From the NCBI RefSeq assembly GCF_900188105.1, contig NZ_FZNP01000005.1, positions 372,001-436,000 on the forward strand: a stretch of DNA of 64,000 nt, read 5' to 3'. Made by a program: the position numbers and the translations under genes. The notes beneath the pieces are model-generated. The model ran no database searches. It saw only the letters and a program-made list of their open reading frames with translations, and was not told the origin of the DNA. Each line of letters starts with the position of its first letter. Position 1 is the first letter of the stretch. Below, piece after piece: positions 16,089 through 24,211 of this stretch. This stretch comes from Actinomadura mexicana. Lineage in GTDB: Bacteria > Actinomycetota > Actinomycetes > Streptosporangiales > Streptosporangiaceae.

Positions 16089-16996
16089 GACTTCTTCAGC
16101 TTCTTCGGCTTCTTCGCGGTGATCCACATGGCGGCCAGTACCAGCAGGCCGATGCCGACCAGCCAGCCGGCCAGTCCCTCCGACACCGGGCCGATGCGGC
16201 CGAGGCCGTTACCGCCGGGGTTCGGCTCCTCGCGCGTCTGGACGAGGTAGGCGATGATCGCCTGCTTGTCCGTCGGCGTGAGCGTGGTGTCGTTGAACAC
16301 CGGCATCGCCTGCGGGCCGGTCAGCATGGCCTCGTACATCTGGGTGGGCGTGACTTCGGGGTTCGACAGCGAGGGCGCGTACTTGCCGCCGGTCAGCGCG
16401 CCGCCCTGGCCGGTGAAGTTGTGGCACTGCGCGCAGTTGGTGCGGAACAGCTTCCCGCCGAGCGCGACGTTGCCGGTCTTCGGGTCCACCGCCGACGCCG
16501 GGGGGACCGCCGGACCGCCGCCGAGCGAGGAGACGTAGGCGCTGAGGTCGGACAGGTTCTTCTCGGCCTGCGCCTTCTGCTTCTCGGCCGCCTCCCGCTT
16601 GTCCTTCTCCTCGAAGTCGGTCTTGATCGAGGTGTTGAACTGGGGGATCGGCTCCTTGCGCGGAATCTGCGCGCCGGGGTTGCCCGCCGGCATGCGGCCC
16701 GAGCCGACCTGGAAGTCGACGGCCGCGGCGCCGACGCCGATGAGGCTCGGGGCGATCGGGTTGCCCTTGGCGTCCTTGGTGCCCTCGGCGTTCAGCCCGT
16801 GGCAGCTCGCACAGTTCTTGTTGAAGAGCTGCTGGCCGTTCTTCAGGTCCTGCGCCGCCTGGGCGGTGGTCTGCGCCTCGGCGCGGTCAGTCCGCGGCGA
16901 GAAGCCGGCGTAGATCGCGCCGATCGCCGCCAGGGCCGCCAGCACGACGGCGTAGCCCGCCCACGGGCGCCGTCGCCATGCGGTGATCCTTTTCAC
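16085..16996 (-). CDS. qcrC: Cytochrome bc1 complex diheme cytochrome c subunit QcrC
   Basis: A 303-residue membrane-anchored diheme cytochrome c. The N-terminal hydrophobic segment (WAGYAVVLAALAAIGAIY) is followed by heme sites CASCHG near residue 58 and CAQCHN near 186, each with a downstream Met-containing loop (GRMPAG; PQAMPVF). A C-terminal membrane helix, WLVGIGLLVLAAMWI, is near 275-292. In actinobacteria this subunit replaces soluble cytochrome c and docks directly to the aa3 oxidase. I chose GTG 16996 (VKRITAWRRR), which matches the family's N-terminus and has a GGGGA upstream. ATG 17017 is an alternative. Confidence 0.94.
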   Translation of the reverse strand: MKRITAWRRRPWAGYAVVLAALAAIGAIYAGFSPRTDRAEAQTTAQAAQDLKNGQQLFNKNCASCHGLNAEGTKDAKGNPIAPSLIGVGAAAVDFQVGSGRMPAGNPGAQIPRKEPIPQFNTSIKTDFEEKDKREAAEKQKAQAEKNLSDLSAYVSSLGGGPAVPPASAVDPKTGNVALGGKLFRTNCAQCHNFTGQGGALTGGKYAPSLSNPEVTPTQMYEAMLTGPQAMPVFNDTTLTPTDKQAIIAYLVQTREEPNPGGNGLGRIGPVSEGLAGWLVGIGLLVLAAMWITAKKPKKLKKS

Positions 16997-17040
16997 GGAA
17001 GTCCCCGTTCGGGTCATGTCGGTCGGGTCGGTCGGGTCGT

Positions 17041-17688
17041 TCAGAGGTCGAGCAGGTAGACGACCGAGAACAGGCCGATCCACACCACGTCGACGAAGTG
17101 CCAGTAATAGGAGACGACGATCGCGCTCGTCGCCTGCTCGTGCGTCCACCGCTTCGCGGCGTAGGTGCGTCCCAGGAGGAACAGGAACGCGACGAGGCCG
17201 CCGACGACGTGCAGGCCGTGGAAGCCGGTGGCCAGGTAGAAGACCGAGCCGTAGGCCGAGGACGAGAAGGTGAGGCCGTCCTTGGAGACCAGCTGGGAGT
17301 ACTCGAAGCCCTGGCCGGCGACGAAGTAGGCGCCCATCAGGAACGAGAGCACGTACCACTCGCGCAGGCCCCAGCGCGCCACGTTGAACACGCTTCCGTC
17401 ACGTCCGACCTTGCCCGCCTCGGCCTTGAACACGCCCATCTGGCAGGTCACCGAGGACAGCACCAGAACGGTCGTGTTGATCGCCGAGAGCGGCAGGTCC
17501 AGCGGGGCGCCCGGCCAGGCGTGGTGGCCGGACTGGCCGATCGTCACAGAGCGGATCGTAAAGAACATCGCGAACAGCGCCGCGAAGAACATCAGCTCGG
17601 ACGACAGCCAAACGATCGTCCCCACGCTGACCAGATTGGGACGGTTCGCCCGTGCGTGAGGTGTTGTCTCTATCGCGGATGCTGTCAC
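17041..17688 (-). CDS. ctaE: Cytochrome c oxidase subunit 3 CtaE
   Basis: A 215-residue membrane protein with five hydrophobic helices, belonging to aa3-type heme-copper oxidase. Characteristic blocks are GTIVWLSSELMFFAALFAMFF near residue 22 (which includes the conserved Glu), SVTCQMGVFKAE near 80, GFHGLHVVGGL near 160 and YYWHFVDVVWIGLF near 193. The start codon is GTG at 17688. It is the promoter-proximal gene of ctaE-qcrCAB. The ctaC-ctaD-ctaF genes lie 20 kb away on the same strand, as in other actinobacteria. Confidence 0.95.
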   Translation of the reverse strand: MTASAIETTPHARANRPNLVSVGTIVWLSSELMFFAALFAMFFTIRSVTIGQSGHHAWPGAPLDLPLSAINTTVLVLSSVTCQMGVFKAEAGKVGRDGSVFNVARWGLREWYVLSFLMGAYFVAGQGFEYSQLVSKDGLTFSSSAYGSVFYLATGFHGLHVVGGLVAFLFLLGRTYAAKRWTHEQATSAIVVSYYWHFVDVVWIGLFSVVYLLDL

Positions 17689-17788
17689 GCCAGCATTATT
17701 GCGCCCCTATCCAGTGAGTGACGCATGACCCCCCTTCTAGAGTTCCCCGAGCGTGTCACCAGTGCCGCGACCCGGTACCCTCACGTGC

Positions 17789-18211
17789 ATGAGCAGCGCC
17801 CCGGAGAGCCCGATGAAGATCCTCGTCTACAGCGACGACGCGAACACCCGCGCCGAGATCCGGATGGCGATCGGGCGCCGGCCCGCCGCCGACCTCCCGA
17901 AGGTCGAGTTCGAGGAGTGCGCCACCCAGCCGGCCGTCGTGGCGCGGCTCGACCGGGGCGGCGTCGACGTCCTGATCGTCGACGGCGAGGCGCAGCCCGC
18001 GGGCGGTCTCGGCGTGTGCCGGCAGGCCAAGGACGAGGTGTACGACTGCCCGCCCGTCCTGGCGGTCATCGGCCGCCGCGACGACGGCTGGCTCGCCACC
18101 TGGTCGCGCGCCGACGCCGTGGTGGGCCTGCCCATCGATCCGATGGGCCTCGCGAACGCCCTCGCCGGCCTCATGCGGCAGCGCCTCAAGAACCGCCTGC
18201 CGGCCCTGTAG
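17789..18211 (+). CDS. Receiver-like (CheY-fold) protein without output domain
   Basis: A 140-residue protein consisting of one CheY-like fold. KILVYSDDAN near residue 10 supplies the acidic pair, VDVLIVDGEAQP near 55 holds the likely phospho-acceptor Asp, and AVIGRRDD is near 87. The usual lysine before the last helix is missing (VVGLPIDP). No DNA-binding or other output domain is present. The start at 17789 is supported by TACCCT ending seven bases upstream, giving a leaderless transcript; ATG 17813 with GGAGAG is an alternative. It lies between ctaE and trpD and diverges from ctaE. Similar proteins occur here in streptomycetes, with unknown function. Confidence 0.75.
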   Translation: MSSAPESPMKILVYSDDANTRAEIRMAIGRRPAADLPKVEFEECATQPAVVARLDRGGVDVLIVDGEAQPAGGLGVCRQAKDEVYDCPPVLAVIGRRDDGWLATWSRADAVVGLPIDPMGLANALAGLMRQRLKNRLPAL

Positions 18212-18229
18212 CCCGCACAGAGCACCGCA

Positions 18230-18257
18230 CCCCGCAGGGCACCACACCCCTGCGGGG
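18230..18257. terminator. Hairpin between receiver-like gene and trpD
   Basis: Arms 18230-18239 and 18248-18257 form a perfect 10-bp G+C-rich stem with an 8-base loop, starting 18 bases after the receiver-like stop codon. It suggests that trpD is transcribed separately. Confidence 0.65.
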
Positions 18258-18298
18258 CAGCACCCCTACGACGCACTCACCACGACCCTGTAGGCGAC

Positions 18299-19348
18299 AT
18301 GGACGCGCGCACCAGCTGGCCCGCACTGCTCAACGCCCTCGTGTCGGGCGACTCGCTGTCCAGCGAGGAGACCTCCTGGGCCATGAACAGCATCATGTCC
18401 GGCGATGCCACCGACGTGCAGATCGCGGGCTTCGCGGTGGCGCTGCGCGCCAAGGGGGAGACGGTCGAGGAGGTCACCGGCCTTGCCAGGGGCATGATGG
18501 ACAACGCCACGCCCATCGAGGTGCCCGGCCGCATCGCCGACCTCGTCGGGACGGGCGGCGACCGCGGCCACACCGTCAACATCTCCACGATGGCCGCCGT
18601 GGTCGCGGCCGCGGCGGGCGTGCGGGTCGTCAAGCACGGCAACCGGGCCGCGTCGTCCTCGTGCGGCGCCGCGGACCTGCTGGAGCACCTCGGCGTCGCG
18701 ATCGACCTGTCCCCCGAGGCCACCGCGCGGGTCGCCGACGAGATCGGCATCACGTTCTGCTTCGCGCCGCTCTACCACCCGGCGCTGAAGTACGCCTCGC
18801 GCACCCGCAGCGAGCTGGGCACGCCCACGGTCTTCAACTTCCTCGGCCCGCTGACGAACCCGGCGCGCCCCCTGGCCCAGGCCGTCGGGGTCTTCCACCC
18901 GCGGATGGCGGGCGTGATGGCGGGCGTGTTCGCCTCGCGCGGCTGCTCCTCGCTGGTGTTCCGGGGCGACGACGGGCTGGACGAGCTGACCACCACGGGC
19001 ACCTCCACGGTGTGGGTCGTGCGCGACGGGACGGCCACGGAGACGACCTTCGACCCCTCCGACCTCGGCATCCCGCCGGCGAAGCCGGAGGACCTGCGCG
19101 GCGCCGACGCGGTGTTCAACGGGCGGGTGGCGCGCGAGACCTTCACCGGACGGCCGGGGCCCGTCCGCGACATGGTCCTGCTGAACGCCGCCGCGCTCAT
19201 CACCGCCTACGAGGGGGCGCCGCCCGCCGCCGACCTCACCGCGACGCTGGGGGCCGCCTACGAGCGCGCCGCCGCAGCGGTCGACTCGGGAGGCGCAGCC
19301 ACCCTCCTCGACCGCTGGGTCGACACCTCCCGGCGCCTGCGGGGCTGA
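18299..19348 (+). CDS. trpD: Anthranilate phosphoribosyltransferase TrpD
   Basis: A 349-residue enzyme of tryptophan synthesis, joining anthranilate to PRPP. The PRPP-binding loop DLVGTGGDRGHTVNIST is near residue 80. KHGNRAASSSCGAADLLEHLG near 113, FCFAPLYHPALKYA near 158 and TVFNFLGPLTNPARP near 179 follow. Length and all family blocks are intact. It stands alone, without other trp genes, next to the bc1 operon, the usual actinobacterial placement. It converges on the polyamine transporter operon with only 34 bases between stops. Confidence 0.95.
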   Translation: MDARTSWPALLNALVSGDSLSSEETSWAMNSIMSGDATDVQIAGFAVALRAKGETVEEVTGLARGMMDNATPIEVPGRIADLVGTGGDRGHTVNISTMAAVVAAAAGVRVVKHGNRAASSSCGAADLLEHLGVAIDLSPEATARVADEIGITFCFAPLYHPALKYASRTRSELGTPTVFNFLGPLTNPARPLAQAVGVFHPRMAGVMAGVFASRGCSSLVFRGDDGLDELTTTGTSTVWVVRDGTATETTFDPSDLGIPPAKPEDLRGADAVFNGRVARETFTGRPGPVRDMVLLNAAALITAYEGAPPAADLTATLGAAYERAAAAVDSGGAATLLDRWVDTSRRLRG

Positions 19349-19382
19349 CGCTCACACCCCGCGCACAGCGCTCACGGCCCGC

Positions 19383-20192
19383 TCACGCGACGCCGCGGGC
19401 GCCGCTGGACAGCCGCTGCGCGATCCAGATCGGGACGACCGACAGCACGATCAGGGCGGCGGCGAGCACGTTGACGACCGGGGCCTGGTTGGGCCGGAAC
19501 AGGTTGTTGAAGATCCAGATCGGCAGCGTCTCGGTGCCCGGCCCGGCGGTGAACGTGGTCACGATGATCTCGTCGAAGGACAGCGCGAACGACAGCAGCC
19601 CCCCGGCGAGCAGCGCCGAGCGGAGCGCCGGGAACGTGACGTGCCAGAACGTCTGGAACGTGTCGGCGCCGAGGTCGGCGGACGCCTCCTCCAGGCTGGT
19701 GCCCGTGCGCCGCAGCCGGGCGAGCACGTTGTTGAAGATCGTGACGACGCAGAACGTGGCATGCCCGACGATCACGGTGAACAGGCCGAGCCCGATCCCG
19801 AGCGGCTTCAGCACGACCTGGAAGGCGTTGCTGAGCGCGATTCCGGTGACGATGCCGGGCAGCGCGATCGGCAGCACGACCACCAGCGACACCGCCTCGC
19901 GTCCGAAGAAGCGGTACCGCGACACCGCGAACGCCGCCATGCTGCCGAGGACGAGCGCGGCGGCCGTCGCGCCGAGGCCCGCCTTGACGCTGGTGAGGAC
20001 GGCCTGCCGGGCGCCCTCGTTGTGCAGCGCCCGCGACCACCAGCGCCCGGTGAACCCGGGCGGCGGCCAGCCGAAGGTGGTGTCGGCGTTGAAGGAGTTG
20101 ACCAGGACGACCAGCAGCGGCACGTAGATGACGGCGAGGCCGAGGAACATCACGACGCGCAGGGCGATCCGCGCGGCGGGCGAGAGGGTCAT
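19383..20192 (-). CDS. potC: ABC transporter permease, PotC-like (polyamine-type)
   Basis: A 269-residue inner-membrane permease with six predicted helices. The cytoplasmic EAA loop appears as EEASADLGADTFQTFWHVTFPAL near residue 170, as in spermidine/putrescine PotC. FDEIIVTTFTAGPGTETLPIWIFNNL near 210 is a strong PotC signature. It is the last gene of the operon, and its ATG overlaps the potB stop by one base (TGATG). A longer in-frame reading is only an artefact of high G+C. Substrate class (polyamine or related amine) is inferred from the whole operon. Confidence 0.88.
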   Translation of the reverse strand: MTLSPAARIALRVVMFLGLAVIYVPLLVVLVNSFNADTTFGWPPPGFTGRWWSRALHNEGARQAVLTSVKAGLGATAAALVLGSMAAFAVSRYRFFGREAVSLVVVLPIALPGIVTGIALSNAFQVVLKPLGIGLGLFTVIVGHATFCVVTIFNNVLARLRRTGTSLEEASADLGADTFQTFWHVTFPALRSALLAGGLLSFALSFDEIIVTTFTAGPGTETLPIWIFNNLFRPNQAPVVNVLAAALIVLSVVPIWIAQRLSSGARGVA

Positions 20193-21106
20193 CACAGCTC
20201 CCTGAGCGCGCCGGTGCGGCGGGCCGCGGCGAGGTAGCCGAGCATCACCACCACCGGGATCGTGGCGACCGCCGCCGCGAACGGCAGGTTGTTGGCGGCG
20301 CCGATGTTGTCGTAGACGACGTTGCCGAGCAGCTGGCTCCGGCCGCCGACGATCTTCACGGTGATGTAGTCGCCGAGCGACAGCGAGAACGTGAAGATCG
20401 ATCCGGCCACCAGCGAGGGGAACACCAGCGGCAGCACGACGGACCGCAGCGTGCGCAGCGGACGGGCGCCGAGGTCGCCGGAGGCGTCCAGCAGCGAGTC
20501 CGGCAGCCGCTCCAGGCCCGCGTAGATCGGCAGGATCATGTACGGCAGCCACAGATAGGCCAGCACGAGCACGGTCGCGGTGAGGCCGTAGCCGGGGCTG
20601 GAGAGCCCGAACGGCCCCAGCACCTGGTCGACCAGGCCGCCCTCCGACAGCATCACCCGCCACGCGTAGGCCTTGACGAGGTAGGCGGCCCACAGCGGCG
20701 CCAGGATCGCGATCACCAGGTAGGGCCGGTGCCGCGGCCTGGCGACCTTGGCCATGTACAGCGCCATCGGGAAGCCGATCGCGGTGTCGATGAGGGTGAC
20801 GGCCGCCGCGACGCCGAGGCTGCGCAGCGCGACCGTCCGGTAGACCGGCTCGTCGGCCAGGGTCTGGAAGTTGGCGAGCGTGAACTGCCGGACGACCTCG
20901 CCGGTGAAGACGTCGGTCGTCCAGAACGCGGTCAGGAAGATCGCGGCGAGCGCGCCGAGGTAGACGACGACCAGCCAGGCGAGCGGCGCCGACAGCAGCA
21001 GCGACAGGCGCAGCCGCGGGCGGCGGTGCAGCAGGGCCGCCGCCCGGCGCCGGAGACCCGGCGCCGGGCGGCCGTCCTTCCCGCCGGTGAGGGCGGAGCC
21101 GGTCAT
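20192..21106 (-). CDS. potB: ABC transporter permease, PotB-like (polyamine-type)
   Basis: A 304-residue permease. Six membrane helices follow a basic N-terminus. The EAA loop is seen as LDASGDLGARPLRTLRSVVLPL near residue 205, and SLSLGDYITVKIVGG near 245 matches PotB-type permeases. The ATG at 21106 overlaps the stop of the binding-protein gene (ATGA), supporting this start over a longer frame. It pairs with the PotC-like permease to form the heterodimeric channel. Confidence 0.88.
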   Translation of the reverse strand: MTGSALTGGKDGRPAPGLRRRAAALLHRRPRLRLSLLLSAPLAWLVVVYLGALAAIFLTAFWTTDVFTGEVVRQFTLANFQTLADEPVYRTVALRSLGVAAAVTLIDTAIGFPMALYMAKVARPRHRPYLVIAILAPLWAAYLVKAYAWRVMLSEGGLVDQVLGPFGLSSPGYGLTATVLVLAYLWLPYMILPIYAGLERLPDSLLDASGDLGARPLRTLRSVVLPLVFPSLVAGSIFTFSLSLGDYITVKIVGGRSQLLGNVVYDNIGAANNLPFAAAVATIPVVVMLGYLAAARRTGALREL

Positions 21107-22311
21107 CCCTTGATCGCGGTCCACGCCTGGGTCCACTTGGAGTAGTCGACGCACTTGACGTCCTTGCGCCCGTCGAGGCACTGCGCGATCGGCGTCGTCC
21201 AGAAGTGCACCTGGGAGAAGTAGTTCTCGTCGGTGGCGTGGAAGGTGTCGCAGAACGACTTGTCCGCGGTCTCCCGGCACGCCTTCGCGTTCGCCGGGGC
21301 CTCACCGAACCACTCGGCGACCTGCGCGTTGGCCTTGGGCGAGACGATCCAGTCCAGCCACTTGTAGGCGCAGTTGGGGTGCTTGGACTTCGCGCCGACC
21401 ATCCAGGTGTCCGACCAGCCGGTGGAGCCCTCCTTGGGCAGGGTCACCTTGACCGGGGCCTTCTCGCCCTGCGCGAGGTTGGCGATGACCTGCCAGGTCG
21501 TCCCGAGGACGGAGTCGCCGCTCTTGAACGCCTGGACCTCCTTGGTGTAGTCGGACCAGTACTCGCCGACGAGCCCGCGCTGGGTCTTCAGCAGCTCGAC
21601 GGCCGCGTCGAACTGCTTCTGGTCGAGCGCGTACGGGTTCTTGATGCCGAGCTCGGGCTTGGCCGACTTCAGGTAGAGGGCGGCGTCGGCGATGTAGATC
21701 GGCGAGTCATAGGCGGTGATCTTCCCCTTGTACGGGGAGTTGGCGTCGAACACCGCGCCCCACGAGTCGGGGGCCGTCTTGACCTTGTCGGTGCGCCACA
21801 TGAGCAGGTTGGCGCCGCGGCCGTGCGGGATGCCGTAGGCGACGTTGTTCACCGAGTTCCACGGCTTCATCTTCAGCCCGGCGAACACGTCGGCGTAGTT
21901 CGGCACGAGCCCGGTGTTGACCGGCGCGACCGTCCCGGAGGCGATCAGCCGCAGCGAGGCGTCGCCGGAGGCGGAGACCGCGTCGTACTCGCCGGTCTTC
22001 ATCAGGGTGACCATCTCGTCGGACGTGCCGGCGACCTTGGTGTTGACCTTGCAGCCGGTCTGCTTCTCGAACGGGGTGACCCAGTCGACCTTGGGGTCGT
22101 TGGAGCCGTCCTCGGCGTACCCGGCCCAGGCGACCAGGTTGACCTGGCCCTCGCCCTGGCCGAGCGACTTCTGCACCGGCACCTTGGGGACCGGGAAGCC
22201 GCCCTGCCCGGCTCCGGTCGCCTTGTCGCCCGAGTCGCCGCCGCAGGCGGCGGCCGCCAGTCCGATCGCCAGCGTCGCCGCGGCGGCGGCCGCCATGCGC
22301 GTGGACCACAT
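21103..22311 (-). CDS. potD: ABC transporter substrate-binding lipoprotein, PotD-like
   Basis: A 402-residue extracytoplasmic binding protein. The signal peptide ends in a lipobox, LAAAACGGD, with Cys near residue 23. NLVAWAGYAEDGSNDPKVDWVTPFE near 60, TLMKTGEYDAVSASGDAS near 105, VNNVAYGIPHGRGANLLMWR near 155 and STGWSDTWMVGAKS near 300 match the spermidine/putrescine-binding family (SBP_bac_8/PotD-like). Ligand residues cannot be confirmed here. It is second in the potA-potD-potB-potC operon. Confidence 0.87.
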   Translation of the reverse strand: MWSTRMAAAAAATLAIGLAAAACGGDSGDKATGAGQGGFPVPKVPVQKSLGQGEGQVNLVAWAGYAEDGSNDPKVDWVTPFEKQTGCKVNTKVAGTSDEMVTLMKTGEYDAVSASGDASLRLIASGTVAPVNTGLVPNYADVFAGLKMKPWNSVNNVAYGIPHGRGANLLMWRTDKVKTAPDSWGAVFDANSPYKGKITAYDSPIYIADAALYLKSAKPELGIKNPYALDQKQFDAAVELLKTQRGLVGEYWSDYTKEVQAFKSGDSVLGTTWQVIANLAQGEKAPVKVTLPKEGSTGWSDTWMVGAKSKHPNCAYKWLDWIVSPKANAQVAEWFGEAPANAKACRETADKSFCDTFHATDENYFSQVHFWTTPIAQCLDGRKDVKCVDYSKWTQAWTAIKG

Positions 22312-22360
22312 GGGGAACTCCTTATTGTGGGGGTTTTTTCGGGGGTCTGTTAGGGGTGGC

Positions 22361-23395
22361 TCAGGGGGCGGGCGCCGGCGTGGAGCCGGCGCCCGACACG
22401 TGGAACTCGTGCGCCTCGTGCCAGCTGATCCGGACGCGCGCGCCGCGCCGGCCCAGCACGTCCATGGAGGAGGTCCGCAGGTTCTGCTGCAGCGCGACGA
22501 CCCGGTCCCCCGACTCCAGGTCGATCACGAAGCGGGTGACCGCGCCGGCGTAGACGACCTCGGCGACCGTGCCGAGCGCCTGCCGGTCCCCCGCGTCCGG
22601 CCCGCCCGCCTCCACCGCGCCGCCGTCCTCGTGGACGTGGATCTTCTCCGGCCGCACGCAGACGTCGCCGATGCGGTTGGTCGTCCCGACGAAGCCGGCC
22701 ACGAACTCGGTGGCGGGACGCTCGTACACCTCGGCCGGCGTGCCGACCTGCTGGACCCTGCCGCCGTCCAGGACCGCGATCCGGTCGCTGAGGGTCAGCG
22801 CCTCCTCCTGGTCGTGGGTGACGAACACGAAGGTGATGCCGGCCCTCCGCTGGATGCTCTTCAGCTCGACCTGCATCTCCTCGCGCAGCTTCAGGTCGAG
22901 CGCGCCGAGCGGCTCGTCCAGCAGCAGCACCTTCGGCTCGTTCACCAGCGCCCGGGCGAGCGCGACCCGCTGGCGCTGGCCGCCCGACAGCTCGGCGGGG
23001 CGGCGCGCCTGCATCCCGTCGAGCCGGACGCTGCGCAGCGCCTCCAGCGCCCGCTCCCGGCGCCTGGCCTTCGGCACCCTCCGCACCTTCAGGCCGTACT
23101 CGACGTTGCGGAGCACGTCCAGGTGCGGGAAGAGCGCGTAGTCCTGGAAGACGGTGTTGACGTCGCGGTCGAACGGCGCGAGCCCCGTCACGTCCCTGCC
23201 GCCGAGTTCGATCGTTCCAGATGTCGCTCGCTCGAAGCCCGCGATGAGCCGCAGCACGGTCGTCTTCCCCGACCCGGACGGCCCGAGCATCGAGAAGAAC
23301 TCGCCGTCCCCGATGTCGAGGTCGACGCCCGCCACCGCCTCGACGGCACCGAAAGTCTTGCGCAGATCGCGGATCCTCACCGCTGAAGCCGGCAT
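22361..23395 (-). CDS. potA: ABC transporter ATP-binding protein, PotA-like
   Basis: A 344-residue ATPase. Walker A GPSGSGKTT lies near residue 37, the signature LSGGQRQRVALARALV near 135 and Walker B VLLLDEPLGALD near 158, with the switch His in FVTHDQEE near 191. A C-terminal TOBE-like regulatory domain follows. The start at 23395 is set by a very good promoter, TTGAAC-17-TATGTT, whose -10 ends seven bases before the ATG. The mRNA is therefore leaderless. The in-frame ATG at 23407 would lie inside the -10 box and is rejected. It is the first gene of the operon and diverges from a GntR regulator. Confidence 0.9.
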   Translation of the reverse strand: MPASAVRIRDLRKTFGAVEAVAGVDLDIGDGEFFSMLGPSGSGKTTVLRLIAGFERATSGTIELGGRDVTGLAPFDRDVNTVFQDYALFPHLDVLRNVEYGLKVRRVPKARRRERALEALRSVRLDGMQARRPAELSGGQRQRVALARALVNEPKVLLLDEPLGALDLKLREEMQVELKSIQRRAGITFVFVTHDQEEALTLSDRIAVLDGGRVQQVGTPAEVYERPATEFVAGFVGTTNRIGDVCVRPEKIHVHEDGGAVEAGGPDAGDRQALGTVAEVVYAGAVTRFVIDLESGDRVVALQQNLRTSSMDVLGRRGARVRISWHEAHEFHVSGAGSTPAPAP

Positions 23396-23402
23396 GACCG
23401 AA

Positions 23403-23431
23403 AACATATGGAGTCAGAGGTTTAAGTTCAA
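23403..23431 (-). promoter_or_regulatory. potA operon promoter (leaderless)
   Basis: On the minus strand, TTGAAC (23431-23426) and TATGTT (23408-23403) are separated by 17 bases, close to the vegetative sigma consensus. The -10 ends seven bases before the potA ATG, so transcription should begin at or next to the start codon. Confidence 0.75.
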
Positions 23432-23463
23432 GTGATGTTCCGGTATCACTGTGTCGACACCGG
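23421..23463 (+). promoter_or_regulatory. GntR gene promoter with overlapping inverted repeat (probable operator)
   Basis: TTTAAG (23421-23426) and TATCAC (23444-23449) with 17-base spacing form a rightward promoter whose -35 overlaps the potA -35. CCGGTATC (23440-23447) and GACACCGG (23456-23463) form an inverted repeat with one mismatch and an 8-base spacer, lying over the -10 and start site. This is a good place for the GntR protein to repress its own gene; the link is inferred. Confidence 0.5.
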
Positions 23464-23473
23464 GAGGGGGCCC

Positions 23474-24193
23474 ATGGACAGCGCGCACCTCGTCGTGTTC
23501 GCTCCCGTCGACAACACCGCGCGGGTGCACGCGGTCGTGCGGCGCCTGAGCGACGCGATCGCGCTCGGCCTCCTCGCGGACGGCGAGCAGCTGCCCAGTG
23601 AGACCGACCTGTCGGCATTTCTCGGTGTTTCGACGGTCACACTACGCGAAGCGCTGATGGCCTTGCGTCAGCAAGGGCTCATCGAGACCCGCCGGGGGCG
23701 CGGCGGCGGCAGCTTCGTCCGGGCTCCCACCAGGGCGTTCGATCTCGACGAGCGGCTTCGTTCGCTCAGCGCGGAAGAGCTCCGCGATCTCGGCGACCAC
23801 TACGCCGCCATCGCCGGGGCCGCCGCGCGGCTCGCCGCCGGGCGGTCGCTGCCCGGCGACGTCCGGCGGCTGCGGCGGTCGCTGGAGGAGATGGCCGGGG
23901 CGGGCCCCTCCGGCGCCGGGATGTGCCGGCTGGACGGCCGGCTCCACCTGGAGGTCGCCGCCGCCTCCCAGTCCGGCCGGCTCACCCGGGAGGAGATCCG
24001 GCTCCAGGCCGAGATCGGGCCGCTGGTCTGGGCCGTGCACGACCTGCCCGAACGGCGCGGCCGCGTCGACGCCGAACACGCCCGGCTCGTCGAGGCGATC
24101 GAGGCCGCCGACGGCGCCGGAGCGCGCGATGTAGCTGAAAGTCACGTCTCGAATGCGGTAGAACGTCTGATTGAACGACGTCTCGCGCTCTGA
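23474..24193 (+). CDS. GntR-family (FadR/FCD type) transcriptional regulator
   Basis: A 239-residue regulator. The winged helix-turn-helix at about residues 18-80 contains AIALGLLADGEQLPSETDLSAFLGVST and VTLREALMALRQQGLIETRRGRGGGSFV, typical of GntR. The all-helical C-terminal domain resembles FCD, with an LHLEVAAASQS block near 157 and an EHARLVEAIEAADG block near 200 that carry acidic and His residues able to bind a metal or ligand. The ATG at 23474 has GGGAGGGGG a few bases upstream; an ATG at 23432 would place the start inside the promoter. It diverges from the PotABCD-type operon and precedes a Cache-domain gene, so polyamine-linked control is a good hypothesis. Confidence 0.88.
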   Translation: MDSAHLVVFAPVDNTARVHAVVRRLSDAIALGLLADGEQLPSETDLSAFLGVSTVTLREALMALRQQGLIETRRGRGGGSFVRAPTRAFDLDERLRSLSAEELRDLGDHYAAIAGAAARLAAGRSLPGDVRRLRRSLEEMAGAGPSGAGMCRLDGRLHLEVAAASQSGRLTREEIRLQAEIGPLVWAVHDLPERRGRVDAEHARLVEAIEAADGAGARDVAESHVSNAVERLIERRLAL

Positions 24194-24211
24194 GACCCCG
24201 AGGGGGGACCC

